Origin: Brevundimonas pishanensis | Lineage (GTDB): Bacteria > Pseudomonadota > Alphaproteobacteria > Caulobacterales > Caulobacteraceae | Direction of reading: 5' to 3' | NCBI RefSeq assembly: GCF_022750635.1 | Contig: NZ_JAJKBG010000003.1 | Location: forward strand, 248,001 to 312,000 | Length of the DNA: 64,000 nt | Shown: in pieces, positions 54,061 to 62,790 of the stretch | Numbering within the stretch: the stretch's first letter is position 1 | Layout of the letters: each line of letters begins with the position of its first letter | The notes under the pieces: generated by a model | The model's input: only the letters and a program-made list of their open reading frames with translations | Told to the model about the DNA's origin: nothing | The model's database searches: none | Position numbers and translations under genes: made by a program

Positions 54061-55194
54061 TTGGCCGTTGCCATCGCCGTAACGCGTGAACGTCGCGAAG
54101 GAGAGACGCGCTGTGCCGTCACTCCGGAGACGGTGAAGAAGCTTCTGGCGCTGGGCGCTGCCGTGACCGTAGAAGCCGGCACTGGGACGGGGTCGTCCTT
54201 CTCGGATGCGGAATATGAGGCGGCGGGAGCTACGGTTACGGGCGACCTGGCGGCTGTGCTGGCTGGTGCCGATATCCTGCTTAAGGTGCGGGGGCCGACC
54301 GCCTCGGAAACCAGCGCACTGAAAACCGGTGCGATAGTGGTGGCCATGCTGGACGCCCATCGCGAGAAGGCAACGCTCGAAGCGTTGAGAGGGGCCAACG
54401 CCACGGCCTTTGCGATGGAGTTCGTTCCCCGCATCACGCGTGCGCAGGTCATGGACGTGCTGTCGTCACAGGCCAATCTGGCGGGCTATCGTGCGGTGAT
54501 CGAAGCGGCCTATGCCTATGGGCGCGGCTTCCCGATGATGATGACGGCGGCAGGCACAGTCGCGGCGGCCAAGGTGTTCGTCATGGGTGCGGGTGTCGCA
54601 GGGCTTCAAGCCATCGCTACCGCTCGTCGATTGGGCGGGGTGGTTACGGCCACTGACGTACGCCCTGCGGCCAAGGAGCAGGTCGAGAGCCTCGGGGCCA
54701 AGTTTGTTGCCGTAGAGGACGAAGAGTTCAAAGCCGCTGAAACCTCGGGCGGCTATGCCAAGCAGATGTCGCCTGAGTATCAGGCCAAACAGGCCGAACT
54801 GACAGCCAATCACATCATCAAACAGGATGTGGTCATCACGACGGCTCTGATCCCCGGACGCCCCGCGCCCAAACTGGTGACAGCGGAGCATGTGGCTTCG
54901 ATGAAGGCAGGTTCGGTGATTGTCGATCTGGCGGTCGAGGCTGGCGGCAATGTCGACGGCTCCAAGCCCGACGAGATTGTCACGACGGCCAATGGCGTGA
55001 AGATCGTGGGCTGGAGCAATCTGGCCGGACGCATCGCCGCCGACGCCAGCGCGCTTTATGCCCGCAATCTGGCGTCTTTCGTCGGACTGATGGTCAAGGA
55101 CGGGGAAATCTCCGTCGATCTGGAAGACGAAATCCTTAAGGCCGCCGTGGTCACCCACAAAGGCGCAGTGGTCCATGAAGGCATCAAGGGATGA
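54061..55194 (+). CDS. pntAA: NAD(P) transhydrogenase alpha subunit, soluble part (PntAA)
   Basis: 377 residues from the TTG at 54061 (the longer frame from 53956 crosses a terminator). The N-terminal catalytic domain begins AVAIAVTRERREGETRCAVTP; the NAD-binding domain has VFVMGAGVAGLQAIATARRLGGVVTATDVRP and the C-terminal part GSVIVDLAVEAGGNVDGSKPDEIVTTANGVKIVGWSNLAGRIAADASALYARNL. This is the NAD(H)-binding dI domain of the proton-translocating transhydrogenase, which makes NADPH from NADH at the expense of the proton gradient. The next gene is 91 bases downstream. Confidence 0.95.
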   Translation: MAVAIAVTRERREGETRCAVTPETVKKLLALGAAVTVEAGTGTGSSFSDAEYEAAGATVTGDLAAVLAGADILLKVRGPTASETSALKTGAIVVAMLDAHREKATLEALRGANATAFAMEFVPRITRAQVMDVLSSQANLAGYRAVIEAAYAYGRGFPMMMTAAGTVAAAKVFVMGAGVAGLQAIATARRLGGVVTATDVRPAAKEQVESLGAKFVAVEDEEFKAAETSGGYAKQMSPEYQAKQAELTANHIIKQDVVITTALIPGRPAPKLVTAEHVASMKAGSVIVDLAVEAGGNVDGSKPDEIVTTANGVKIVGWSNLAGRIAADASALYARNLASFVGLMVKDGEISVDLEDEILKAAVVTHKGAVVHEGIKG

Positions 55195-55285
55195 GCCACA
55201 GCGTGCAAACGAGCGCGGATGGCCGTCCACTGATTTGCTTCACGTAACTCGCGCTCGATAAAGAAGAACACAGAGGAATAGCCTG

Positions 55286-55606
55286 ATGGAATACGTCGAC
55301 CCTACCGTCTTTCGTCTAGCCATCTTCGTGCTGGCTATCTTTGTCGGCTATTACGTCGTTTGGAGTGTAACGCCTGCGTTGCACACGCCGTTGATGGCGG
55401 TGACCAATGCCATTTCGTCGGTGATTATCGTCGGTGGCCTGATGGCTGCTGCGGCATTCAGCGGAGGCGAGGCGGGCGGCGCGAATGCGTGGATTGCCAA
55501 GGGAGCAGGGATTGCTGCTGTGACCTTGGCCAGTGTGAATATATTCGGCGGCTTCATGGTCACGCGCAGGATGCTGGCCATGTACCGCAAGAAGGATAAG
55601 CGTTGA
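55286..55606 (+). CDS. pntAB: NAD(P) transhydrogenase alpha subunit, membrane part (PntAB)
   Basis: 106 residues, three to four membrane helices: VFRLAIFVLAIFVGYYVVWSVTPALHTPLMAVTNAISSVIIVGGLMAAA, then NAWIAKGAGIAAVTLASVNIFGGFMVTRRML. This is the membrane dII fragment that is fused to PntAA in E. coli but separate in alphaproteobacteria. GAGGAATAG precedes the ATG. Its stop overlaps the TTG start of the next gene. Confidence 0.94.
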   Translation: MEYVDPTVFRLAIFVLAIFVGYYVVWSVTPALHTPLMAVTNAISSVIIVGGLMAAAAFSGGEAGGANAWIAKGAGIAAVTLASVNIFGGFMVTRRMLAMYRKKDKR

Positions 55607-55902
55607 GTATGATTTCTGGCTTTTCAGCCGCGCACTGGATCACGGTCCTTTTGGCAGTTGCCGTAGGGCTGATACTGGTTCTGGTGCTGTTCAGCGGCAA
55701 GCTTCCGCCAAAGGTGCGTCGCGGCATCGAGGCCGCCTTGTCGGTTGGCTATCCTGTCTTGGTTGCTGTGTTTTTCGCGCTCCAAAGCTGGACTGAATAT
55801 CAGGCAGCCAATCAGGTATCCGCCATCGGCTATACCGTAGGCGGCGTTGTGATGGTCGCGTTGGCGACGCGAGGGTATCTGAAGGGCCGCAAGCGCTCAT
55901 GA
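55603..55902 (+). CDS. Unknown small membrane protein in the pnt operon (1 of 3)
   Basis: 99 residues with three predicted membrane segments (ITVLLAVAVGLILVLVLFS; YPVLVAVFFALQSW; SAIGYTVGGVVMVALATRGYL). No family recognised. It begins with a TTG that overlaps the pntAB stop (an ATG at 55609 is also possible) and ends in a TGA that overlaps the start of the next gene, so the reading of this block is tightly coupled. Position implies a role with the transhydrogenase or one read off the same message. Confidence 0.75.
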   Translation: MSMISGFSAAHWITVLLAVAVGLILVLVLFSGKLPPKVRRGIEAALSVGYPVLVAVFFALQSWTEYQAANQVSAIGYTVGGVVMVALATRGYLKGRKRS

Positions 55903-56183
55903 TGACTCCGGCCGATTTCACCATTGGTCTGTCCGGTGCGCTGACCCTCTACGGCGTGGGTCTGTGGCTGTGGAGCTGGGTCGGCAAATGCCCGCCGGTC
56001 ATCCGGATGCGCTATCAGGACTGCGGCGTGGTGATCGTCTTTGCCTCGACGTTGGCCCTGTATGCCGTGCGCGAGCGCGAGTGGAATATTTGGGATTGGA
56101 TTCTGGTGTTTCTCGGACCAGTGTTCATAAGCGCTGCCTTGTGGCGGCTGTTCCGCACCCAAATCTTTATAAAACCTGATTGA
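55899..56183 (+). CDS. Unknown small membrane protein in the pnt operon (2 of 3)
   Basis: 94 residues with about three membrane segments (FTIGLSGALTLYGVGLWLWSWVG; GVVIVFASTLALYAV; WDWILVFLGPVFISAALWRLF). Tandem ATGs at 55899 and 55902, the first overlapping the previous stop (ATGA). No family recognised. Trp-rich between the helices. Confidence 0.72.
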   Translation: MMTPADFTIGLSGALTLYGVGLWLWSWVGKCPPVIRMRYQDCGVVIVFASTLALYAVREREWNIWDWILVFLGPVFISAALWRLFRTQIFIKPD

Positions 56184-56198
56184 CGTCAAGTGAGAGTA

Positions 56199-56564
56199 AT
56201 GAAGACCGCAATTTCGATCGTAGCCGCCGGACTGACCCTGATTGCTGGCTCTGTTGCCCTGGCCCAACCGGCTGAAGTGGCACAGGACCTGAAGGGTGGA
56301 TTGCCGTGGGCTGTGGCCGCCGATGCCAATGCAACGTGGCGTCTGGAGTGCCGCTTCCGTCCCGTGACTATCCGTGGCGTCTATCAGAACCGCATGGTGC
56401 GCGAGGGCAAGGGCCCGCAAATCGGCAACCTGCCGACCGACAACGGCAGCTGCACCCTAACCCGCCTAACTGGCGAGGGGAATATCGGCGTCGCCGTGAT
56501 CAAGGACGGCAAGCCAGTGGCCAAGGGCACAACCGGAGCGCCCGCCATTATCAACGTTTTCTGA
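56199..56564 (+). CDS. Unknown secreted protein in the pnt operon (3 of 3)
   Basis: 121 residues. A signal peptide (MKTAISIVAAGLTLIAGSVALA, cleavage after ALA) directs it to the periplasm. The mature domain has two Cys (LECRFRP and GSCTLTRL), perhaps a disulfide, and a Gly/Asn-rich tail. I start at the ATG at 56199 (GAGAG just upstream); an in-frame GTG at 56190 would add three residues. No domain recognised. It lies 24 bases before the pntB start codon. Confidence 0.72.
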   Translation: MKTAISIVAAGLTLIAGSVALAQPAEVAQDLKGGLPWAVAADANATWRLECRFRPVTIRGVYQNRMVREGKGPQIGNLPTDNGSCTLTRLTGEGNIGVAVIKDGKPVAKGTTGAPAIINVF

Positions 56565-56587
56565 TCCGGAGCTAAACGGGGGAGAGT

Positions 56588-58006
56588 ATGAAAGCATCCA
56601 TCGCAGCACTGGCCTATCTGGTCTCGGGTGTGCTGTTCATTCTCTCACTCCGTGGCTTGTCCAGCCCGGAAACGAGCCGCCGTGGCAATATGCTCGGCAT
56701 GGCGGGCATGGCGCTGGCTGTAGGCGTAACGCTCGCGCTGCTGGCCAGTACGGGCGCGCTTGATCCTCTGACACTTGCTTTGATTGCGGGCGGTGTTGTG
56801 CTCGGGGGGGGTGCCGGTGCGATCATCGCCAACCGCGTACCGATGACGGCCATGCCGCAACTGGTCGCAGCCTTTCACTCGCTGGTGGGTATGGCGGCCT
56901 GTCTGGTGGCTGTGGGGGCCGTGTATGCGCCCGACGCCTTTGGCATTCAGACAGTTACGGGCGGCATCAAGGCGCTGTCGCTGGTAGAGTTGAGCCTCGG
57001 CGTGGCCATCGGTGCCATTACCTTCACCGGTTCGGTCATCGCCTTTGCCAAACTGAACGGCAATATGAGTGGCTCGCCGATCCTTCTACCCGCGCGTCAC
57101 CTGATCAATCTGGGGCTGGCGGCGGGTCTGGTGTTTCTGATCGGTATTCTGATCGGCACGGGCGGAACAGCTGTTTGGGCTTTCTGGGCCGTGTTTGCCC
57201 TTAGCCTGATACTGGGCATTACCCTGATCATACCCATCGGCGGCGCGGACATGCCTGTCGTGGTGTCGATGCTGAACTCCTATTCCGGCTGGGCCGCAGC
57301 GGCGCTGGGCTTCACGTTGGAGAACATCGCGCTGATCATCACGGGCGCTTTGGTCGGCTCGTCAGGCGCGATCCTCAGTTACATCATGTGCAAAGGCATG
57401 AACCGCAGCTTCATCAGCGTGATCCTCGGCGGTTTCGGTGCTGAGACCGCTGCGGGCGGCGATGGTGCCAAGGTGGAAACCCGCCCCGTCAAACAGGGCA
57501 GTGCCGAAGACGCCGCCTTCATCATGAAGAACGCCTCCAAGGTCATCATCGTGCCCGGCTATGGAATGGCGGTGGCGCAGGCCCAGCACGCGCTTCGTGA
57601 AATGGCAGACAAGCTGAAGGAAGAAGGCGTCGAGGTGAAATACGCCATCCACCCTGTCGCGGGCCGTATGCCGGGGCATATGAACGTCCTGCTGGCCGAG
57701 GCCAACGTTCCCTACGACGAGGTTTTCGAACTGGAGGATATCAACTCCGAGTTCGCCTCGGCCGACGTGGCTTTCGTCATCGGGGCAAACGATGTCACGA
57801 ACCCTTCGGCCAAGACCGACCCGCAGAGCCCCATTTACGGGATGCCGGTTCTGGACGTGGAGAAGGCAGGCACGGTGCTGTTCATCAAGCGCGGGATGGC
57901 GGCGGGCTATGCGGGGGTGGAGAACGAACTCTTCTTCCGCGACAACACCATGATGTTGTTCGCCGACGCCAAGAAGATGGTCGAGGGGATCGTCAAGGCG
58001 CTCTAG
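56588..58006 (+). CDS. pntB: NAD(P) transhydrogenase beta subunit (PntB)
   Basis: 472 residues. N-terminal membrane dII part (about eight helices; GAGAIIANRVPMTAMPQLVAAFHSLVGMAACLVAVGAVY) and the C-terminal NADP(H)-binding dIII domain (VIIVPGYGMAVAQAQHALREMADKLKEEGVEVKYAIHPVAGRMPGHMNVLLAEANVPYDEVFELEDIN, then VAFVIGANDVTNPSAKTDPQSPIYGMPVLDVEKAGTVLFIKR). Last gene of the operon; ATG preceded by GGGGAGAG. Confidence 0.96.
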   Translation: MKASIAALAYLVSGVLFILSLRGLSSPETSRRGNMLGMAGMALAVGVTLALLASTGALDPLTLALIAGGVVLGGGAGAIIANRVPMTAMPQLVAAFHSLVGMAACLVAVGAVYAPDAFGIQTVTGGIKALSLVELSLGVAIGAITFTGSVIAFAKLNGNMSGSPILLPARHLINLGLAAGLVFLIGILIGTGGTAVWAFWAVFALSLILGITLIIPIGGADMPVVVSMLNSYSGWAAAALGFTLENIALIITGALVGSSGAILSYIMCKGMNRSFISVILGGFGAETAAGGDGAKVETRPVKQGSAEDAAFIMKNASKVIIVPGYGMAVAQAQHALREMADKLKEEGVEVKYAIHPVAGRMPGHMNVLLAEANVPYDEVFELEDINSEFASADVAFVIGANDVTNPSAKTDPQSPIYGMPVLDVEKAGTVLFIKRGMAAGYAGVENELFFRDNTMMLFADAKKMVEGIVKAL

Positions 58007-58070
58007 ACCATTGGCACCGGCGGACAGATCACCCTATAGCCATGCTCTGACTTCCCCTTGGGCGAGCGCG

Positions 58071-58448
58071 ATGAGCGATACGGACGACGATTTCACGGCA
58101 GAAGAGGTGGCGATGAACCTCGGCCTGACGCCGCATCCGGAGGGTGGCTATTTCCGTGTCCTGCCGCATCAGGAAGCCGACGCCGAAAAGATTGCTTCCT
58201 ACCGGTTGTTGATCGGTGCGGAAGACCCGCAGTGGACACCGATGGAAAGCGAAGAGATGTGGACGACCTATATGGGCTCGCCACTGACGCTGGAAATCGC
58301 GACGGGCGGTCCGGTGCATCGCGAGACCTCCAACCCCGGCGACGGTCACTGGCTCAGTGCACCGGCGGGGGCGTGGGTGCGGGTTGTTCCGCAAGGGCCG
58401 TGGACGCTGGCGGGGCGGATCGCAAAGCCGGATCCGCTCGTCCACTGA
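58071..58448 (+). CDS. DUF985 cupin-like protein
   Basis: 125 residues. The DUF985 signature is seen as LGLTPHPEGGYFRV near residue 20, and the barrel strands TPMESEEMWTTYMGSPLTLEI, DGHWLSAPAGAWVRVVPQGPWTLAG fit. The family is a small cupin of unknown function. I start at the ATG at 58071; an in-frame ATG at 58011 would add 20 residues that are not conserved. It is downstream of pntB by about 64 bases on the same strand. Confidence 0.8.
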   Translation: MSDTDDDFTAEEVAMNLGLTPHPEGGYFRVLPHQEADAEKIASYRLLIGAEDPQWTPMESEEMWTTYMGSPLTLEIATGGPVHRETSNPGDGHWLSAPAGAWVRVVPQGPWTLAGRIAKPDPLVH

Positions 58449-58462
58449 AGCCCTTACGGAAA

Positions 58463-58744
58463 TCAGGCGGCCAGTGCGGCCAGCTCTGAGGCGCTGCGGA
58501 ACTCGTCCCACATGGCGTCTTCTTCGGAATAGCGGCCCATCGGGGCGCAGATCACGTCAACGACCTGTTCTTCCTGACAGTCCCAGATGACAGCCAGATC
58601 GGTCTCGGTTTCGCACGGCACGATCAGATAGCGGTCGGCAAACGACTTACGCTCGAACGGGCGCAGGGTCGGTGCCACGGCATACGGGCTCTGGGCGTTG
58701 CGGTCCGATTGGGTGCGGGCGGTGCGGGCGAACGAGAAAGCCAT
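58463..58744 (-). CDS. Small unknown protein divergent from the WYL regulator
   Basis: 93 residues (ATG at 58744, GGAG about 10 bases upstream). Opening MAFSFARTARTQSDRNAQSP, then YAVAPTLRPFERKSFADRYLIVPCETETDLAVIWDCQEEQVVDVICAPMGRYSEEDAMWDEF. No family recognised. It is divergent from the WYL regulator, about 100 bases apart. The frame is open for a further ~600 bases upstream into that gene's antisense strand, which I ignore. Confidence 0.6.
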   Translation of the reverse strand: MAFSFARTARTQSDRNAQSPYAVAPTLRPFERKSFADRYLIVPCETETDLAVIWDCQEEQVVDVICAPMGRYSEEDAMWDEFRSASELAALAA

Positions 58745-58844
58745 CTGTAGAAAACTCCGGTTGGGAGGCGTCTGCCTCTTGCTGACCAGAACGTTATGAA
58801 ACAGTATTGCGTCAGTTTCGGTCGTATCTCTGTGGAGAAGTTTC

Positions 58845-59822
58845 ATGCGCCACGACAAGGCAGCCATGGTTATCGATCTGGCGCGCGGCATGGCGGCCAG
58901 TGCCGAGGGCATGACTATCAACGATATGGCAGGCCAACTGGGCGTAGGGCGCCGCACGGCCGAGCGCATGCGCGACGCGGTGTTGATGCTTTTCCCGCAG
59001 GTGGAAGAAATCTCTGATCCCCCCACCAAGCGTTGGCGCATCCGTGGCGGTCTGTCGGCGTTCGAGCAGGCTCCGACCGCAACCGAAATGTTGGAGCTGA
59101 CCAAGGCCGCAGCCGCCCTGCACGCAGGCGGCGATCCGGCGCGGGCGGCGGCGTTGGAAAGTCTGGAGCGCAAGATCAAGGCGGCGATGCGCTCGACCAC
59201 GCTCAACCGCATGGCACCCGATCTGGAGGCACTGGTACGGGCCGAAACCATCGCAGTGCAGGCGGGGCCGCGCCCCGGAGCGGACGAAACAGTTCTGACG
59301 ACCATTCGCGGGGCAGTTCTGGCCGAAGCGCCGCTGAACTTCATCTATTCGCGACCGGGGGCCGAGGCGCGAAGCCGTACGGTTACCCCGTGCGGTTTGA
59401 TGTTCGGGCGGGCTAACTATCTGGTGGCCTATGATCCGGCCAACGATCGCATCCAGACCTTCCGACTGGACCGGATGAGTAGCGTCATGGCCGGTGAGGG
59501 GACGGCCCGCCCTCCGGCCGACTTCAATCTGGCGGCCTTCGCCAGCCAGTCATTCGGTATCTATCAAGACCAGATCGAGGACGTCGCCATCCGAATTTCG
59601 CCCGAAGCCGCCAACGAGGCGCGCGGCTGGCGCTGGCATCCAACGCAGGCGATCGAAGATCAGGATGATGGGGCTGTCATCGTACGCTTCCGCGCCTCGG
59701 GCATGCGCGAACTGGCTTGGCACCTGTTCAGCTGGAGCGGCGAGGCGACAATTCTGGAGCCGCAACGCCTGAAGGATGTGATGGCCGACGAACTGGAAAA
59801 GGCACGCGCAGCCATCGGCTGA
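58845..59822 (+). CDS. YafY-family transcriptional regulator (HTH and WYL domains)
   Basis: 325 residues: an N-terminal winged helix (AAMVIDLARGMAASAEGMTINDMAGQLGVGRRTAERMRDAV) and a WYL domain further on (LNFIYSRPGAEARSRTVTPCGLMFGRANYLVAYDPANDRIQTFRLDRM), then a C-terminal WCX extension. WYL proteins bind nucleic-acid or nucleotide ligands and often regulate DNA-damage or phage-defence genes; here no defence genes are near, so the target is unknown. The small 93-residue gene divergent from it is a natural candidate. Confidence 0.85.
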   Translation: MRHDKAAMVIDLARGMAASAEGMTINDMAGQLGVGRRTAERMRDAVLMLFPQVEEISDPPTKRWRIRGGLSAFEQAPTATEMLELTKAAAALHAGGDPARAAALESLERKIKAAMRSTTLNRMAPDLEALVRAETIAVQAGPRPGADETVLTTIRGAVLAEAPLNFIYSRPGAEARSRTVTPCGLMFGRANYLVAYDPANDRIQTFRLDRMSSVMAGEGTARPPADFNLAAFASQSFGIYQDQIEDVAIRISPEAANEARGWRWHPTQAIEDQDDGAVIVRFRASGMRELAWHLFSWSGEATILEPQRLKDVMADELEKARAAIG

Positions 59823-59920
59823 GGAAGGGACGGGAACCCGCCGCGACCTTGCCGATTTGTAAGCTGACACTGTGGCGGCGAACGGCAACGTTGGGCCGCC
59901 ACGTTTTTCAGGAGTCGGCT

Positions 59921-61342
59921 TTGGATATTCGCGCAGGTCTGGCGGCAATGGTTTCGGTGGTGGCTCTGTTAACGGGGTGTGCCACGCTTCCGCCCATCGA
60001 GCGCGGCGGAGCGCCCTCGGCCAGCGCCAGCGTGATACGACAGGGCGATACGCTGCACCTGCAGTACCAGTTGGATCGCGACGCCGACGTCTGGGCCTTT
60101 TTTGACTCCGCGCTGATGAGCGAGGTGCGCGAACCGTGGCGCCCACGCCAATGGCAGGTGCTGACCCCGGGGGTCGTGCTGGATCGGGAGGGCTTCTACG
60201 ACATCCTGCGCAGTGTGGACGGCGGGCCGGTGCCGCGCACGGTCGATATTCGCATAACCCCAAAAGCCGTCGATCTGGAGGCGGAATATCCGACGCTGAA
60301 ATTCTCCAACGGCGCTGTGGCCCTGCCGACGCGGCAGATGACGGTCTTTCCAATGGAGAGCGTGGCCGCTGTCGCCGCGCTTCCTTCGGATTTGAATGGT
60401 GTCGATCTGGCTACGGGCCCGACGCAGGTGCGTTGGCGGGACGAGGCAGGTCCGGTCCTTTATGCGGGCGAGCGACGACCGGAACTGATTACGCAGTATG
60501 AGCGGTCCTACGTTCTGTTGGGTCAGGCGGATGTGACGCGCGATGAGGGTCTCACCGCCGTGATCGATCTGGCGCTGCCGCATTGGATGGCCAACACGCT
60601 GGCGGATGCGGCACCGGCAACGGGGCGCTGGTACCGACAGCGCCTCGGGGCAGCATCATCGGGAGCAGAAAAGCCGGTGCTTATGGCGGCATGGAATGGC
60701 CCGACCCAGCGCATGACCAGCATGGGCGGCAGCGTGCTTCCGGGTTTGATTGTCATGAGCTTCGAAGGGCGCGGCATCGAAGAGCCTAATCCCGAGATTC
60801 GCGAACGCGCCTTGTGGTTTATTGCCCACGAGGCAGCCCATTTCTGGCTGGGCCAGACCGTGCGCTATGAGTACGCCCGCGACGCGTGGATTACGGAGGG
60901 CGGCGCAGACCTGATGGCCGTGAGGGCGCTCAAGGCGCGTGACCCCTCCTATGACGACAAATCCGAACTGCAGACCGAGATTGATGACTGCGTGAAATAT
61001 GCAGCCCGCCCCTTGGGCTCCGCTGGCGAGCGGGGCGAACACCGAGCCTATTATGCCTGCGGAGCGGTATTTGCGATGGCGGCGGAAACAGCCGAGCGGC
61101 GAAAGAGCGGCGGGGATTTCCTCGATTTCGTTCGCCTATTGCTGAGCGAGAACCGGCGTGACGGCGTAGTGACGGTTCAGGACTGGATGAGCCTGTACGC
61201 CCGCCGTGGGGGCAGACCCGAACAGGCCAGCCTGATGCTCGAGATGGTGAACAACGGAACCCGCGATCCCAAGGCGGCAGTGCTGGCTCTGCTCGAGGGC
61301 TGGGACGTTGCGCTGGAGGGGGACCGCGTGGTCCTACGCTGA
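59921..61342 (+). CDS. M1-like metallopeptidase lipoprotein
   Basis: 473 residues from the TTG at 59921 (GGAG six bases upstream; the frame continues upstream into the WYL gene). The N terminus (DIRAGLAAMVSVVALLTGC) has a lipobox LTGC at Cys20. The centre carries WFIAHEAAHFWLG, that is HExxH at 303-307, and a third acidic ligand E326 in ITEGGADLMAV, exactly 18 residues after the second His, the HExxH-x18-E spacing of M1/gluzincin peptidases. The rest matches no family I recognise. It is not an aminopeptidase of ordinary length. Substrate unknown. Confidence 0.75.
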   Translation: MDIRAGLAAMVSVVALLTGCATLPPIERGGAPSASASVIRQGDTLHLQYQLDRDADVWAFFDSALMSEVREPWRPRQWQVLTPGVVLDREGFYDILRSVDGGPVPRTVDIRITPKAVDLEAEYPTLKFSNGAVALPTRQMTVFPMESVAAVAALPSDLNGVDLATGPTQVRWRDEAGPVLYAGERRPELITQYERSYVLLGQADVTRDEGLTAVIDLALPHWMANTLADAAPATGRWYRQRLGAASSGAEKPVLMAAWNGPTQRMTSMGGSVLPGLIVMSFEGRGIEEPNPEIRERALWFIAHEAAHFWLGQTVRYEYARDAWITEGGADLMAVRALKARDPSYDDKSELQTEIDDCVKYAARPLGSAGERGEHRAYYACGAVFAMAAETAERRKSGGDFLDFVRLLLSENRRDGVVTVQDWMSLYARRGGRPEQASLMLEMVNNGTRDPKAAVLALLEGWDVALEGDRVVLR

Positions 61343-62779
61343 GGCAAATGGATAGGGGCTGAGTGACTTGGCCCAGTCATCGACGGCGAGCGGGCGGTCG
61401 ATAGGGGCGGCGGCCCGTTCGGCGCACGGATGGCGGTGGCACAGACGACAGGCTGGACCAATTGGAGTCACATCCGGATTCTGAAGGTCCAGTCCTTGGG
61501 CGTAGATTAGACGGTGAGCGTGTTGCAGCTCGCAACCCATGCCGATGGCCAAATCCTGTGCCTCGCCAAACCCGTCGCGCCCTTGGCGCTCGACGGTGCG
61601 GGCGAAGGTGAACCAGCGCCCCCCCGGTTTGCCGTCCTGAGCGGGTGTCTCGATGATCTGGGTGATGATGCGGCCGGGGGTGCGGAAGGCGGAATGCAGC
61701 CGCCAGCGCGGGCACGCTCCACCAAACCGCGAGAACGGAAAGGCGTCGGCAGCAAACCGTTTCGAGATATTGCCGGCCTGATCGACCCGCATCAGGAAGA
61801 AGGGAACGCCGCGCGCCGTGGGACGCGACAGCGTGGTCAGGCGATGGGCAATCTGCTCATACGAAACACCAAATCGCGCGGCCAAGCGATTGAGATCGTA
61901 GCGGGTGTCTTCTGCCGCGCGATGGAATGCGCCATAGGGCATGAGGATGCAGGCCGCCAGAGTATTGGTCAGCGCCACTTTCAGCAGATTACGGGTCGCG
62001 GGATCGGGCGCTCCCGCGCTTTCTGCCAGCGCGTTCAACTCGGCACCATGTTCGGACAGGGCCAGTTGATACGCCACGGCAAAGGCCCGCGACGACGGGC
62101 CGAGGCTCTCGCTCAGCAACAGGCGTCGGCGATGGAGGTCAAAGCGGCGGGTCCACTCCACCATGACTTCCGTTGGTAAGGTCCGCACGGTCAGGCCATG
62201 GATGACCGCCAGTCGGTGTCTGGCGCTGGCTTCGAACCCCTCTGCATGGGGTGGCCGTTCATTGGCGAGAACAATTGCCATCGCTTCGCCCAACTGGTCC
62301 AGATCGGGGAAGTGGTTGCCGCGCGACTGAATGTATTCGCGCACCCAGTCGGCGGGCGCGGCGTCTTCCAGATTTTCACCCTGTTCGGCGGCGGCGCGGG
62401 CGCGTGCCCTTTGGTCGTCGAAGGCCTGATAAAGCCGCAGCAGGGCCTCGGCTACGGCAGGGGCTTCCTCGACCACCTGCATGAGCTCATGGCGCGGCGC
62501 TGCAACGCCCTTGAACACGGGGTCGGCGAGGATTTCACTGAGGCGGGCTTCGTCTAGAGCGCCCGCACGGTTCAGGGTGCGCAGGTCCACATCATAGGTC
62601 TCGGCCAGCTTTAGAAGCAGTTGTGCCGATACGGGGCGCTGGTTTCGCTCGATGTGGTTCAGATAGGATGGCGAGACCGACAGATCCTCTGCCATCGCCG
62701 TCTGGGTCAGGCCAAGATCGCGGCGCAGCCGTTTCAGGCGTGCTCCGAGAAAGAGTTTGCGGTCGGTATTCTCCTCCAT
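61334..62779 (-). CDS. ScfR/RamB-like transcriptional regulator of acyl metabolism
   Basis: 481 residues: an XRE-type HTH at the N terminus (LGARLKRLRRDLGLTQTAMAEDLSVSPSYLNHIERNQRPVSAQLLLKLAETYDVDLRTL), a central DUF955/ImmA-like domain and a C-terminal DUF2083 domain with CRLCHRHPCAERAAAPI (Cys cluster). This is the ScfR/RamB/MccR family, which controls isocitrate lyase, the methylcitrate cycle and other short-chain fatty acid genes. Gene is divergent from aceA, as in relatives. The 155 bases between them carry TGTGAC boxes. It ends nine bases inside the convergent peptidase gene. Confidence 0.9.
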   Translation of the reverse strand: MEENTDRKLFLGARLKRLRRDLGLTQTAMAEDLSVSPSYLNHIERNQRPVSAQLLLKLAETYDVDLRTLNRAGALDEARLSEILADPVFKGVAAPRHELMQVVEEAPAVAEALLRLYQAFDDQRARARAAAEQGENLEDAAPADWVREYIQSRGNHFPDLDQLGEAMAIVLANERPPHAEGFEASARHRLAVIHGLTVRTLPTEVMVEWTRRFDLHRRRLLLSESLGPSSRAFAVAYQLALSEHGAELNALAESAGAPDPATRNLLKVALTNTLAACILMPYGAFHRAAEDTRYDLNRLAARFGVSYEQIAHRLTTLSRPTARGVPFFLMRVDQAGNISKRFAADAFPFSRFGGACPRWRLHSAFRTPGRIITQIIETPAQDGKPGGRWFTFARTVERQGRDGFGEAQDLAIGMGCELQHAHRLIYAQGLDLQNPDVTPIGPACRLCHRHPCAERAAAPIDRPLAVDDWAKSLSPYPFASA

Positions 62780-62790
62780 GCCGCAGTTAG

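Noticed and set aside
55195..55285. Possible extra gene between pntAA and pntAB
   Set aside because: The 91 bases contain no open frame with a start and ribosome-binding site; the region is a normal spacer.
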